Shown here: positions 1 through 17,733 of the stretch, piece by piece
How the letters are laid out: each line of letters starts with the position of its first letter
Numbering within the stretch: the first letter of the stretch is position 1
From: Tricholoma matsutake
Taxonomy: Eukaryota > Basidiomycota > Agaricomycetes > Agaricales > Tricholomataceae
DNA length: 64,000 nucleotides
Direction: 5' to 3'
Assembly (NCBI GenBank): GCA_026075535.2
Contig: AP026540.1
Location: forward strand, 6,696,001 to 6,760,000
Translations under genes and position numbers: made by a program
The notes under the pieces: generated by a model
The model's database searches: none
Seen by the model: only the letters and a program-made list of their open reading frames with translations
Told to the model about the DNA's origin: nothing

Positions 1-1385
1 GGTGTGATGCCCTCGAGTTTCTCGCCATGTTTCCCAAGCTTACCATCCTTTACCATCTTTTTCTTTTGGAGAGCCATGGGGCCAAGGCCCCATCGACGAG
101 GGTAAGTGTCACGCTCCATGATACACCGTTTGACCGTCGCTACAACACCATGATCACACGTTGCGAGCTCGACTGTCGACATTTGGGCAACCGCAAGCGC
201 AATAGCTTCACCTGATACGTATCATCGGTCACGATGTTTCGAGGATAATTGTGCGTCAGCCAGACCTTTTGTTGTCATCAACACCACTTCCTCATGCAAG
301 GCAATGTCCACTTCATAGCGTAAAAGACCGGGAATCATGAGTTTTGCGCCGTAGCAAACGGCATTGACTGCACTGTCTTTGACAACAATGCGTTTATACC
401 CCACCATGAGACATTCCAATGGCCGAATGACGCGTCGGAGATACGATTCTTTCAGCTGAGATGTCAAATGATGGTTAGCACATTAAAACAAAGCTCACCG
501 TCTCGTGTATTGTCATATAACCACTGCGCATCCATAACATCGTGCATCGTGACAATATCGTCATTCTCTGACATGGCCCCACTTCTGACTCTACGTAACT
601 CTTGCATGTGTCCTCCTACACCAACGATCAAACCAAGGTGTACACACAACGTCCGAATGTATGTGCCCGCCTCACACGAGACCCAAAACACTGCCAAATT
701 ACGCTTTTCATCGAATTCTAGAAGTTTGGATTCGTGAATAGTTCGGATACGAAGTTGTCGTTTTACGGCAGAGATGAGAGGAGGACGTTGGAATAATGCA
801 CCGGTAAGGGTTTGTAAGGCTCGGGGCAGAGCTGCAGGATCTGGGAGGCTTGCGTGTAGGCGGAGCACGCACACATATTCCTTCCCTGGGTTCACACAGC
901 TTAGGTGTTACAGGAGAAGCCAGACTGAATATATACTCGCCTGCCCCCTGCTGAGATTTTACCAGCCTAGTAGCACGGTCGATGCAGACTATCAGACACC
1001 CAGTTACCTTTGGATCGAGCGTTCCGCTGTGACCTGTTTTCTCAACTCGTAGAATTCGTCTCAACCAGGCAACGACTTCATGTGAAGATGGGTTCGAAGG
1101 TTTATCCAAATTTATAACTCCTGACCTAATGGTACATGAGTTCAGAACGAGACAAGAAAGAAATTTAGGGTACTTGATATATGTTGTAATGTCACGCTTC
1201 AAGGGACTACATCCTGAAGGGATTGGAGTGAAGTGACTCGACCGAACGAGTAGTTTGTCGTAATTTTTGAGGAGAAGAGGCCACTGTGATGTATCAAGCT
1301 TAGGGGCGCTAGCTTCAGATTTGATAGAAAAGTCGCCTTGAAGCTGAGCCGAGGCGACCTCATCTCTGGTCAATGCAGGAGGCAT
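1..1385 (-). CDS. CBF5: H/ACA snoRNP pseudouridine synthase Cbf5/dyskerin (3' end beyond window)
   Basis: Catalytic subunit of the nucleolar H/ACA snoRNP, which converts uridine to pseudouridine in rRNA. Exons 1385-1174, 1125-941, 885-499, 455-266 and 211 to the window edge join into one frame of 395 codons. The N-terminal dyskerin-like part is followed by the TruB domain with the catalytic motif [11 protein letters not shown] (Asp is the nucleophile), then [12 protein letters not shown], and a PUA domain that begins around [11 protein letters not shown]. The basic C-terminal tail lies outside the window. The intron at 940-886 has a GC donor and CAG acceptor; a GT donor would not keep the conserved [13 protein letters not shown] join. 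Start ATG 1385 gives an N-terminus like other fungal Cbf5 proteins. It is divergent from RPL22, so two ribosome-biogenesis genes share an upstream region. Confidence 0.95.
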
Positions 1386-1542
1386 TGCAGAAGATTCGGA
1401 AATGTAAAAGTTGTTCTATTATTAGTCAGACTAGTTCCACGTGCTCGCTGTGTTTGAACTTTATTTTGTAGCTGTACAGTACCATCAACTTTGCAATGAG
1501 ATTTGAATTGGATCGTGTTTTAGTACCTTCAAGTCTTCAGCC
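1386..1542. promoter_or_regulatory. Divergent promoter between CBF5 and RPL22
   Basis: 157 bp separate the start codons of CBF5 (minus) and RPL22 (plus). The position implies a shared bidirectional promoter for two ribosome-related genes. I see no motif that I can name with confidence. Confidence 0.5.
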
Positions 1543-2134
1543 ATGGTCAGTGCCCGGTGTTGCTTTGCTGAGTTCCCTTCTCAGTAGGCTTATACTGTCC
1601 TTCTTCTTTCAATTCCAGCCCAAGGCGTCCACAGGAAAGACTTCCGCCACCAAGCACAAATTCACCGTTGACTACTCTAAACCTGCAGCCGACGGTGTTT
1701 TCGATGGTGCAGACTTTGAAAAGTTCCTTCACGACCGCATTAAGGTAGATGGCAAAGCAGGCCAGCTTGGCGACAGCATCAAAATCTCCCGTGATGGTGC
1801 GATCCTCTCTGTATTCGTTGCAACTCTTAACTTAAGACAATTTTCATAGGTAACACGAAAATCACCGTAACCTCGAACATACCCTTCTCAAAAAGATACC
1901 TCAAGTACCTTACGAAAAAGTTTTTGAAGAAGAACAGCCTCCGAGATTGGATTCGGTGTGTATTGCCCTTGTTTCGTTGTTTCCTGTGTTCATGTCTTCC
2001 ACTTTCAGTGTTGTTGCATCGGCCAAAGATAATTACCAGCTGCGCTTCTACAACATTGAGTGCGTATCTTCCTTTGGTGTTGATCGATTTTTGACTTCGT
2101 TCGTAGTGCTGCCGGTGATGATGATGATGAATAA
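1543..2134 (+). CDS. RPL22: 60S ribosomal protein eL22
   Basis: Structural protein of the large ribosomal subunit. Exons 1543-1545, 1619-1796, 1850-1955, 2009-2059 and 2107-2134 give 121 residues, the usual family length. Landmarks are [75 protein letters not shown] and an acidic GDDDDE tail. The first exon is only the start codon: the intron begins directly after ATG, and without this splice there is no eL22 N-terminus. The second donor lies inside GATGGTGCG, and read-through gives a short false extension ending near 1849. All splice sites are GT-AG. Together with CBF5 it forms a divergent ribosome-biogenesis pair. Confidence 0.95.
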
Positions 2135-2389
2135 AGATCCAATTGGTCCACATGCGTTGTCCGCGTGGGCTAATGTGTATTTGATTGAAATCTATCACTC
2201 ATCCCAGTTTCGGGATAATAGGACAACCTTTAACGCGCATAGGCTATTAGCATCATTCGCAGGGACGTCGACTAATCTCGGAGTTAGGTATCAACACACA
2301 CACAACACGATCTACGTAGTTTGTTTCACAACTTTCGCCATCATCAGTGAGGAACAGCCAACGGGAAGTGTACGTGTGCTCATCCGCCG

Positions 2390-3290
2390 TTTAACACTCC
2401 TCGTCCATGACCTTTCGCTGGGCGTCACGAGGTATTTCAGTCTCTTTTTTACATTGTCCGCAAATGGGAGGAACCTGTCGCTCGAGTAACCGCTCTTCAG
2501 GTTGGCAGCCCTCACTTCTCTTCTCGTTTGGTTGAGGCCCTTCTTCTGCGAAGTTATCTAAGAGGTTTTGCCACTGGGCCTTCTCCGTCCTTGATACGAA
2601 AAGGTAGATAGCATGATCCTTCTCTGCGAACCTTCTCTGCGAACTTCACTGCCTTGGCCCAAGGACGCATCAGTGGTAGTGTACAGCCATTAAATGTCGT
2701 TTGTGCATGCAATGGTTGTACGATCGTTGATATGCCCACCGATAGGGGACGGAACCATGCTTTTTGTTTATGAGGACGATATCCTAGATCATCCTGGCAT
2801 CGACGTTGGGCCATTATGCATGTACTTGTTTCATCGATTTGTCAGTGTACGTTGGGGGGGGGGGGGGGGGGGGGGGGTGTCAATCTGAGGATCTAGGTCG
2901 GTCGAAGTACCACGGAATTCCCGCGTGAGTCCCATAAGCTGACTGACGACGCCTAAGGCTTCTGGGAAATGTAGGACATTATACAGGTAGTCCGAGTCGC
3001 AGTGGCGCTTCAGCACCTGACGTGATTGAGAAGCTATTGTAGGGGTGAGGCGTGAAGGATGCAGTGAAGCGGGATTTGCGGCTGCGTAATTACAGAAGTG
3101 CAGCTGGCACTAGTACGGGCGGAGTAGTCTTCAGGATCTGTGTCGTCCTCTTGCGTTCTCGGAGCGGGGTTCTCTGGGCTGTCAAGCCAGCTTTTTATGA
3201 ATGTTATCACCCAGACTCCAAAGGCCGAACAGGCGCCGGAACGGAAAAATTCCGCAGAAAGAAAGTGCTGCTCTCATACGTTTTTGTGAT
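2390..3290 (-). other. Possible small spliced gene, structure unresolved
   Basis: Between RPL22 and the DHX29-type gene the minus strand has several protein-like stretches without a common frame. One at about 2640-2395 reads KDHAIYLFVSRTEKAQWQN and later has a CGQC pair; one at about 3010-2885 reads DYLYNVLHFPEALGVVSQ; one near 3180-3040 reads EDDTDPEDYSARTSASCTSV. They could be exons of one gene, but I could not join them with certainty, and a run of 24 G at 2854-2877 lies between two of them. I do not recognise the protein. The stretch may also hold the 3' UTRs of its neighbours. Confidence 0.25.
2854..2877. repeat. Poly(G) tract of 24 bases
   Basis: An uninterrupted run of 24 G on the plus strand, directly visible. 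It lies in a possible intron or intergenic stretch. The length may be inexact because such runs are hard to sequence. Confidence 0.9.
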
Positions 3291-3351
3291 GATAAAGTCC
3301 TAAGACTGGAATGAGACATTTGGACGATAGCGGAGTGACATCAACAAGATA

Positions 3352-6300
3352 TTAGTTTATCATGACAGATCGTTGTCTATTTTCATCTTTTATCTTCGTT
3401 TTCCCGAGAACCAGCAAGGAAACGTCATTCCAGATGGTCTGAGATTCATTTAAGGCCTTGCCTCGAAACTGATGAGCCAGGAGGGATCCTAATTGCGTAC
3501 GGAGAACCTTGAGTGCGACATTCGACTTAGGCGAGATGCGAATCTTGATTTTTCGATCGATGAAAGCCGAGTTGGATATCAACTGGTGGTTTGAGCGTGT
3601 TACTTGGATATTAACAAAGAAATGCAGGACGTCTTACCTTGAAGTCGCATTCTCCACATAGAAGTATCACAGACAAGTCATCTACAGGCCCTGTCTCCCA
3701 AGCATATAATTTCTTAGAGTGCCTGCGGCGCGATGAGAGTTTTTAAGGAAAACCAAGAGTTGAACATACATCAGGGTAAAGTATGCCAGGTGGTTGACGC
3801 CGAAGTCGGTTGGTTTCCTACCAAAGTTGACGGACGAAGGATGGAAGAAACCATGTTGATTATTAGAAATTGTTCGCATTTGTCCTCTTTCGTCAACAGC
3901 CATAACTTTGGGAAACAATCCAGCAGTCAATGCCGCATTAATGAGAGCAGAATTTCCGGAGTTGACATCCAGTTCCGGTGGAATTGTGACGAAGCGTGTA
4001 CGATGTCGTCCGTAACGTGCTCTGGAGATATATTTGAAAAACTGAAAAGTAAAACATCCACCACTTCCTACCGGCTGAGTTCGCGGATAAACGATTTATC
4101 AACTTGAATGAAGCATGAATCTATCAGATATCTAGATCATCGTTAGAAGCGTCGCCGGGAACGTGGGTGAATCGAGATACCCGAGGAACTGTTGCCGAAG
4201 CTCCTCTATTTGTTGAAGGTTCTGAGTACGATCATTGAACGATTGTAGGTCAGGATAAGAACCATAGATATACCTGATGACTGAGATAGTTTGCACGGCA
4301 AAACTTTTTAATGGTTCCCGGATTTGCCGAGGCTCGGCGCCAGCTCGCAAAAGCATTGTGGATAGTCAGGAAATCAGAATTTTCTAAGCAAACCATAGTG
4401 GTCACGGTTGAGATCCTCCTACCAGTAAACATATACTCACCGATTTTGAACGAGTGTTTTGCTCGGTCTGCCTCTTGCTCAAAACCAAATGGTGTTACAA
4501 AGGGAGATTTAGAATTTAGTGCCGCCGCGATGGTTAGAGCAGGGTCCAAGCAGCGAAATAAGGTGGCAATTAACAAGAATTTTCCCAGATGAACATCTGT
4601 GGGGAGTTTACTGAGCAACCGGCCCATTGGAGTTATTTCTTCGGAGGGCGTCAAAGCTCGGACCTAAAAGAGGGTAAACAGAAGCAGCAGATTGCTCATT
4701 TTTGTGGAGCATACCTCGACAAGCATAGAGATTGCGCGCTGCACATTTATAGACACAGGTGGATCCAATGCACGAGACAGAACGTCTTCAATCGAAGAAC
4801 CTAACCTGACTTTCATAATCTTGATGCGAAGTGCCAAATCTGACAAGCTCAGACGCATCATCTCTGGGAGCGGATGGTCCGCCATCTGAAGGATCCTCTT
4901 CTCAAACTTGGCTTCCATAAATGAAACATAGTTGTTACCTGTGTATCATGCCGTATTTTCGTAAAAAGGTGGAAACACAGGCCACGTTGCACTCGACCTG
5001 CCCTCCCTCGTCTTTGTGTAGCATTACTTTTTGCAACAAAGGTTTCTACCAAGCGGCTAATCTGTCGTTTTTCGTCAAATCTGGAAGACGCATTTATAAA
5101 ACGTGAGCAGAATGATAGTACAAGAAACAAGAAACAAACCTCATTTCACGGTGCTTACCCGAGTCGATAACACAGGTGATGTCAGGTATTGTGATTCCCG
5201 TCTCCGCAATATTTGTCGCTGTACAGTACTTAGTAGTCCCGCGAAAATCGATACAATCTGAACCCACCAATCACAATTTTACGTATGCCAGGCGGCGGAA
5301 CATCAAAAACTGCACTTTGATGTTCACTAGAGAGCATCGAGTGCAGAGGATATATCTTGAAATCGTCGCTGCCGAAGGCTGGGTGCTCGCTGAAGATGTC
5401 GCTTAAACGACGTATCTCTGCTAAACCAGGCATAAATATTAAAATGGCGCACGAATAGGATGCATAGGATGGGTCATCGAAGCATATTCGCTCCAAGAGG
5501 CGGATGATGAGATCATATGGGACCAATCGCTCATCGAGGATGTTGATGGTTGCCGTTGTCTCCGCAGAGTATCGTTTCTCAAGTTTGACGTTCTCCTGAA
5601 CAACATTGTCGTCTTCGTCCTCTCCGGCTGGGGTTTCCTCGATCCAATCCGGTCGATTTTTACCACGATGAAACTTATCATGAACTAGAGATATATAAGC
5701 GCCGAGTGCGGAAAACGGTGAACATAGACTCACCTCGTCTAGCGTAAGGCGAAGATTCCGATATAGACCATTTTGTATACTCTACCGCGTCTTCTAAAAA
5801 CTTGACGTCGACGGGGAAGGTCCGCCCAGGAACACGAATTTCAGGACATCCTCCGAAAAAGCTCGAAATCTTTTCCGCATCAACGGTTGCAGACATCAAT
5901 ATCACCCTGAAATAATATATTAGCTTATGTCTATCAAAAGAATTCAAGAACTTGCTTAAGATCCGATCGTTCTTCTAATAACGATTTCAGAACAATCAAG
6001 AGAAAATCTGATTCAATTGTACGCTCATGTACCTATAAAAAACAAACCGTGAGTTTAGACAACAAGCGGTAGTTCAGTCAGAAGCACTTCGTCAATGATT
6101 ATGTGCTATTTGTCGTGTCAGAATTGGTTTTTTTACAGACAACGTATTGCTCACGGTGATCTCGTCGAACGCTGTTCCTTGCCCACCCTGACCTGTTCCA
6201 CCTTCCAACATTCTGAGGGCAATGCCATTTGTAACGAAGGCTAGCCGAGTATTCCGCGAGATACCGCTTTCCAAACGGATTGAATACCCAACAAGAGAGT

Positions 6301-8901
6301 TGACAGTTCCAACAGCATTTGGAACATCCCCAAGCTCGCGAGATACACCTGTGTCTAGTATGTGAGAGCGTTGTCCAAAGAATGGCAAGAACGACGCGAA
6401 CGTTGAGCTAGAGAAATCGCGGAGATGCGCCTTGGCTCCGTACAATATATTTTACATGGTCTGCCCCGGTAAAGCTGATCTTCGAGTATGAAAGCAGGAA
6501 CTTGAGTGGATTTCCCGCTAGGGCGAATTAATTACGGCAGACATTGTTTCGGTGTAGGCACAAACTCACCATCCTGTCTCACCGCTCAAAACAAGAACTT
6601 GGGATTTCTCCAGTTGTTGAACCACTTCTTCGCGATATTGGGCAATAGGTAACAAGTTGCGTTGGTTCTGTTTAGGGATCAGAAGGGAAGAACATCAAGT
6701 AGATGTCTTGACTCACAAGCATCTCTTGATAACTTGCACTAGCTTGTCGGGCTCGGAAGTCGGAGGCGATTTGCTCCGATAGAACTCCGGTATTAGGTGG
6801 TAAGGGGGGAGGAGTGAACATATTCTTGGTGTGAAGGGCTGGTTGAACAAATTTCTCATCAGGCTAAACAGTATCGGTCAAAATCAAACAAACATGACAT
6901 AAATGAAACCCACCTTTACGCTGACTTCTATCTTAGATTCAAGGATGGAAAGTAATTTCTCCCAAACATCACAATTGATTCTCTGATCTCTGACCTTTCT
7001 CGTTTCCTCGAGTTCGTTCCACAGATCTCGGAATACGGCAGGAAGTAATCGGAAGAATGTTTGGCTGCCGGGAAAGGTTGATACACTAGCAGCGAATCCA
7101 TCAGTTGGCGGAAAAGTCAATGCATGGAGGGCAACAGTTGCGATGTATTGTTCTGCTTGTCCATCGTCATGACAGGCAACGTCTTCCATGAGCCATTCGT
7201 CCATTTTCTTCCCCTCCCATCGAATGCTGACGCCAGCTCGTCGGGCGCGACTGCCACTTGATACGATACTGTATCCTATGGCGGCATAGCGGTCCGACTT
7301 TGCGACAGTTTCTGTCAGTAACATTTTGGGTGTGCGACCGGACCAATGTTTAGGCATTGCCATGTCACGAATAGTAATAGTCTTTCCTTGGGCATTAGTT
7401 TCTGTAGTCGGCATGTCATCCAGAAGCTCAAACACTCCTCCCGTAGTCGAGTCCCCGCTATCATCGGCAAAAATGTCCGGACTGGCAGTAGATGCCGATG
7501 GCTGTGGCTGTAGTTCAGGTGCTCGTTTCGATATTGACTCATCAATGGCCGCCAAGGAGGTCACCCCGCGTAATTCATCCTGAAGGGCACGTTCACGAAC
7601 CTTATCGCGTTCAACTTCATACATAGCTTCTGCCTCCTGTTCGTCGAAAAAATAGCTGTTCTTCAGAGCGTGAAGCCGCATGTCGAGTTCGTGCACTTCA
7701 TCTGCATCAACTTTACGACCAAGTTTCCTAAAAGATGTAACCTTGTCGTGCTGTAGTCTCAATCGAGCATACTGAAAGGCGAGGTCATCGATATCCAGAG
7801 ATTCGGGGCCACTGTCAAAACCATCATGGGACGAAATAATTTCCGGGTCCGGTTGGTCCTCGGCAGTGGGAGATTGGGGAGGTAACGAACACAATGGAAT
7901 GAAAATTGGGGCATTGGCATCAAGACGAAATGAGGGTTTGGAAGTGGTTTTGATCTTTGTCGCAGCTAGAAATTCTGCGGGAGTGCGTGATGTAACTGTC
8001 CGAGAAGCAGGTCGGTTTACAGAAATCCGAGGAGTTTTTGGTTCAGAGCCCTCAGTAATCCCTGCGAAACGTAGGTATGTATGTTACTACAATCATCATG
8101 TGCAATAGAGAGCATGATTATCGTACGCTTGTCTTCCAGTTCTTCTTCCGTGCAGTGTAAACACAACTAGCAGATCAATCGTTAGACACTTAGTGGGAAG
8201 AATTAGATGTTCATTCACCCATTCATAGGCTTCGTCTAGATCGACACTCGGAATAGCACGAAGACATTCTTCCATTCTGGCCTCCGAGAAGCCAAGACGT
8301 CTAAGGACTCCATACGCGATACCAAGCCGGAAAATTGCCTTATCCTCGGGTTCCTGAACGAACTTTTTACCTATGAAATCATACCGTGAGCTTTATCATA
8401 GAGTTTAGCGACTGCCGTACCCTCTGCAACATCCGACTCCAATGCCAGAGAAATAATGCGATCTGTAAGTGATGTGTCTAATGCCAAGGAAGGAAGGGAT
8501 TTCGAAAATCGTCGATCCGCCTCTATTGCCTGAGCAAATGAATGAGGCGCGGTCAGAGAAAGAATGTCGGGACATACTTTGATGGTCCTAGGTAGTTCCC
8601 GTGTTGTAAGTCAGATGTAAGTCGGAGAGTCTTTAAAATACCTTGCTATCTCCTTCTCGGTCTTTTCTTGTAATTTATCTACCAGGTACTGTGGCGACTG
8701 CTCCCCGGTCCTAGATCCTTCATTCTGAGCTGGGCCAACTATAGCCTCGTTCGTCTGTTGTTCATCTTTCAACGGCTCTCCCGCAGCATCATGACTATCT
8801 ACATCTGGTACCAACTCCAGGGGAGGGATTTTCTTGGGGACCGACGTAGTTGCGAAGCCGCGGGCCACTGGCCTCAGCTGAGTCTTCTTCTTCTTGGCCA
8901 T
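3352..8901 (-). CDS. DExH-box RNA helicase, DHX29/DHX57-like
   Basis: Large cytoplasmic-type DEAH/RHA helicase. DHX29 relatives help scanning ribosomes unwind structured 5' leaders, but the exact role in this fungus is inferred. I assemble 24 exons and about 1,435 residues, from [20 protein letters not shown] to SVMIN. Order: basic N-terminus, UBA-like segment ([20 protein letters not shown]), acidic linker, dsRNA/RWD-like part, then helicase core with motif I GETGCGKST (split by an intron at 6569 or so), [29 protein letters not shown] and QRRGRAGR, then winged-helix/ratchet and OB-fold ([19 protein letters not shown]). Box II is spread over an 18-nt microexon (6105-6088) and the next exon. 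The intron at 5955-5907 is GC-AG. All key motifs are intact. It lies tail-to-head with INO80, 457 bp away. DHX36-type is the main alternative. Confidence 0.9.
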
Positions 8902-9358
8902 CCCAGACGGACCAGCAGTATTTGAGATGTAGAAATTCGTTGAACTTCGCCCCGATGATAGGGTTGTGTAGTGGTTGTTAATGCAGGCAAAGACTCTTCA
9001 ATCCGCCTCGCTCGGCCCTGCCGCAACCCCCCAGGAAACCGAACTCGCGTAAAGCTTAGCAGTACTGCAGTGTGTCGGCTGTAAACGTAGTAGACAGTGA
9101 AAGGTCTCTATGCGCATGAGCTTTATAGTTCACGAAGTCACTGCACATGAGGGGTCCAGGTTAGATTGTACTATACTGCCTCCGGATCCATCCCGGATAA
9201 AACTCAGGGTTCAGTATTATTGTACATAAATGTCTGGCTCGGCCGACACATAATGTAGTATGAGTAGCAATATGAGTATTAGGATTATTATGCAAGTCCT
9301 ACATTACGCATTCGAATTCGATAATGAATCTGCACAGCGCCCCCAATGACTGCATGAT
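8902..9358 (-). promoter_or_regulatory. Intergenic promoter region of the DHX29-like gene / INO80 3' UTR
   Basis: 457 bp between the INO80 stop codon (9359) and the helicase start (8901), both on the minus strand. It must hold the INO80 3' end and the helicase promoter. I see no gene or clear motif in it. Confidence 0.5.
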
Positions 9359-14928
<5,570 letters not shown>

Positions 14929-15183
14929 GAGGAATCCAGGAGAATATAAGAAACAGATTACAGGAGAGCTCGAGGGCGGAAGGTGTGACAAGCAAGGTCG
15001 AGCAAATTTGTCGTTGAAAACGTCAGCTGAGTCCTATTTAATTGCATTTTACTATACTATGTATACAACCCGTTCAATTCTGGGCTGTGATTGCTTTCAA
15101 ACTGTTTCATGCCCCTGTTATCTCCATTCTGATGTACTATTACTGCTAACTATATATAATCTAGACTACTGGATTCCATACTA

Positions 15184-17309
15184 TCAGGGATGAATCATCA
15201 ATTCTGGTCGTACTATTTCATCAAACGCTTCCGGGGTCAAGAAGCCCAGCGATACTGTTGCTTCTTTGAGTGTCGTCCCTTCCTTGTGAGCTTTCTTCGC
15301 ACATGCCGCAACATCTACAAAACAATATGATAAATCATGTCAAGGGTAGATGATCAAAGCACGGACTGTCATAACCCAGATGGCTGTTGAGGATAGTGGC
15401 TAACATCAGCGACTCATTGAGCAGGGTATTGATACGTTTCTCGTTGGCCTTGATGCCGACGATGCAGTTCTTGGTAAATGAACGTGACCCTGATATTTAA
15501 ATATATTCAGCATCTTCGGGTAAAGAGCTTGTCTATGAAATCAGACCATCTGATAATAATCGGATGCTTCGTAAGACATTTTGAGCGATGACGGGTTTGA
15601 AGACGTTCAGCTGTTGAATATAAGCTTTCGAAAGCAATAAGAAGAAAGAATCTAACTTCAAACTGTCCGCTTGCCCCAGCAACGCTGACTACCGTCTGAT
15701 TGCCTATCACTTGTGCAGCCACCATAGTCAGAGCTTCACACTGGGTAGGATTAACCTTGCCAGGCATAATGCTGCTACCAGGTTCATTCTCAGGCAAGCT
15801 TAACTCCCCAAACCCGCAGCGAGGCCCTGAGCCAAGGTAACGAATATCGTTCGCAATTTTCATCAATGAACATGCGATCACGTTAAGAGCTCCATGAGCT
15901 TCCACAAGTGCATCATGAGAAGCCAAGGCCTCGAACTAAAAGATGGGGTAAGAAATCTGCCGATGACTTGCAACTAAACCAATTACCTTATTCGGAGCCG
16001 TCTTGAATTCCACCCCAGTTAATTTTGAAATTTCGGCTGCAACGTTCACATCAAAACCCTTTTTGGTGTTGAGTCCCTGAGGGGGCACCATCAGTAGGAG
16101 AATAATTGAAACCAAGCACACTCACAGTGCCAACCGCCGTGCCACCTTGAGCAAGAAGACTTAAGCGAGGAAGGACGGCCCTGACCCTATCGATACCATT
16201 CGAGACTTGCTGAACATAGCCACTAAATTCCTGGCCAAGAGTCAAAGGCGTCGCATCCTGAACAACATATTAGGCACGACGCCTACAGCAAGACTCCAAA
16301 AATACACTGAACCTGCAAGTGCGTGCGTCCAATCTTTATGATGTGATCGAATGTCTTGGCTTTGGAATCCAGTGCATCACGGAGTTCGGTGAGGGCAGGA
16401 ATTAAAGATCCGTGTACTTCCGTTACAGTTGCGACATGCATCACAGTCGGAAATCTGCTCGAGATAATACTTTGTTCGGAGTAGTGGAGTGGAAGGAATG
16501 AGGGCGCACGTATCATTACTGCTTTGACTCATATTAACGTGGTCATTTGGGTGGACCGGTTTCTTTGAACCAAGTTCACCACCAAGAATCTCAATAGCAC
16601 GATTTGATATAACCTCGTCGAATGAAACGCATCAGTACTCTTTGTTTCGTGCTAGATTGGATGGAAGCACTTCATTGGCGTTCATGTTACTTTGAGTGCC
16701 GCTTCCCGTTTGAAAAACCACCAAAGGAAAATGGTCTAACAGCTTCCCTGAGATAACCTGAAATGGAATAAAATTAGTATTTGAGCAAGACAGTCACATA
16801 ATTACATAATAACTAACATCGTCTGCAGCCTGTTGAATGGCCTCTGCAATCTTGCGATTCAACCCATAGTTGACATTGACGATGGATGCTGCCTTCTTCA
16901 CGATCCCAAAGGCCTTGATTAAAGGTGGTGGAAGGCGTTCAGTTGGTCCTCCAATATCGAAGTTTTGTAAGGATCTGATAGATCATTACGCGTTGACCTA
17001 GCCCTGTCTCCATTCATACCTTTGAGTCTGGGCACCCCAGTAACGGTCTGCCGGAACCTGCAGCTCTCCAAATGTATCCTTCTCGATACGGAAACGTTGA
17101 TGGGACTGAATATATAGGGTTTCTGCTTAGTGCATCCAAATGAAAGGAACAGCCAAACGTACCATATTCATGAACGAGGCTGTAGAAAACAACCTCGTTC
17201 CAAATCCGAGTGCCTCCGAGAATAAAAATCACGTGTAAGTAAAACGAAACTAGAAAATAAGAAAATTGGTTATCACCTTGCGAGACATATTCAGAGAGGA
17301 GGTGATCAT
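15184..17309 (-). CDS. FUM1: Fumarate hydratase class II, mitochondrial
   Basis: Catalyses the reversible hydration of fumarate to malate in the TCA cycle. The start at 17309 gives [11 protein letters not shown] spliced to [20 protein letters not shown], an Arg/Ser/Ala-rich presequence, followed by [20 protein letters not shown]. Landmarks are [66 protein letters not shown], the family signature [13 protein letters not shown] with catalytic Ser (about 15785-15745), and the end [11 protein letters not shown]. The apparent stop near 16630 lies in an intron between NANE and VISNRA, so the gene is not broken. A second in-frame Met inside the presequence could give a cytosolic form, as in other fungi; that is inference. 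It diverges from LIP5. Confidence 0.95.
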
Positions 17310-17733
17310 TACAAACAGGAATGCCCGAAGGCCTATGACTTAACAGTTAACTACCAGAGTCGGAGACGTGCAAATCCGGACATGTGAACGTCGGCCATTG
17401 CCGTCTGGGAATCAATTACATATTATTCTATAACCTACCTAGAATATAATAATCACTCAGTAGTCAAGCCTCAGGCCTCAGGAGTCAGCTCTGTGGCTTC
17501 GTTGGCTATGTCTATTGAAAGACAACTGATTCTAGCAAACATTTTCTGCGTCGAGTTGAAAATGGTGCCAGAACTTCAAAATCGCGTGATCAACAGTCGT
17601 ACGGGGTCCTTTCCCCTCCTCTTCCGAATCTATCCGCTTCTTAATGCATGTTGTTGATTTTGCATCTTGTCGCCCTGTAAAATCAACAAACGGAAGTCCT
17701 CAGCTGCGAGTAGTGACTGCTTATAGCTTCAAC
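17310..17733. promoter_or_regulatory. Divergent promoter between fumarase and lipoyl synthase
   Basis: 424 bp between the two start codons. Both products act in mitochondrial central metabolism, so a shared bidirectional promoter is plausible. No specific binding site is recognised. Confidence 0.45.

Noticed and set aside
1947..2489. Plus-strand ORF of 180 codons
   Set aside because: It reads through RPL22 introns and the 3' UTR in a wrong frame.
3352..8901. Apparent breaks in the DHX29-like gene
   Set aside because: All breaks resolve as 23 short introns and conserved motifs join exactly.
16600..16700. Apparent stop in fumarase, suggesting a pseudogene
   Set aside because: The stop lies in an intron between NANE and VISNRA with GT and AG borders; the spliced protein is complete.
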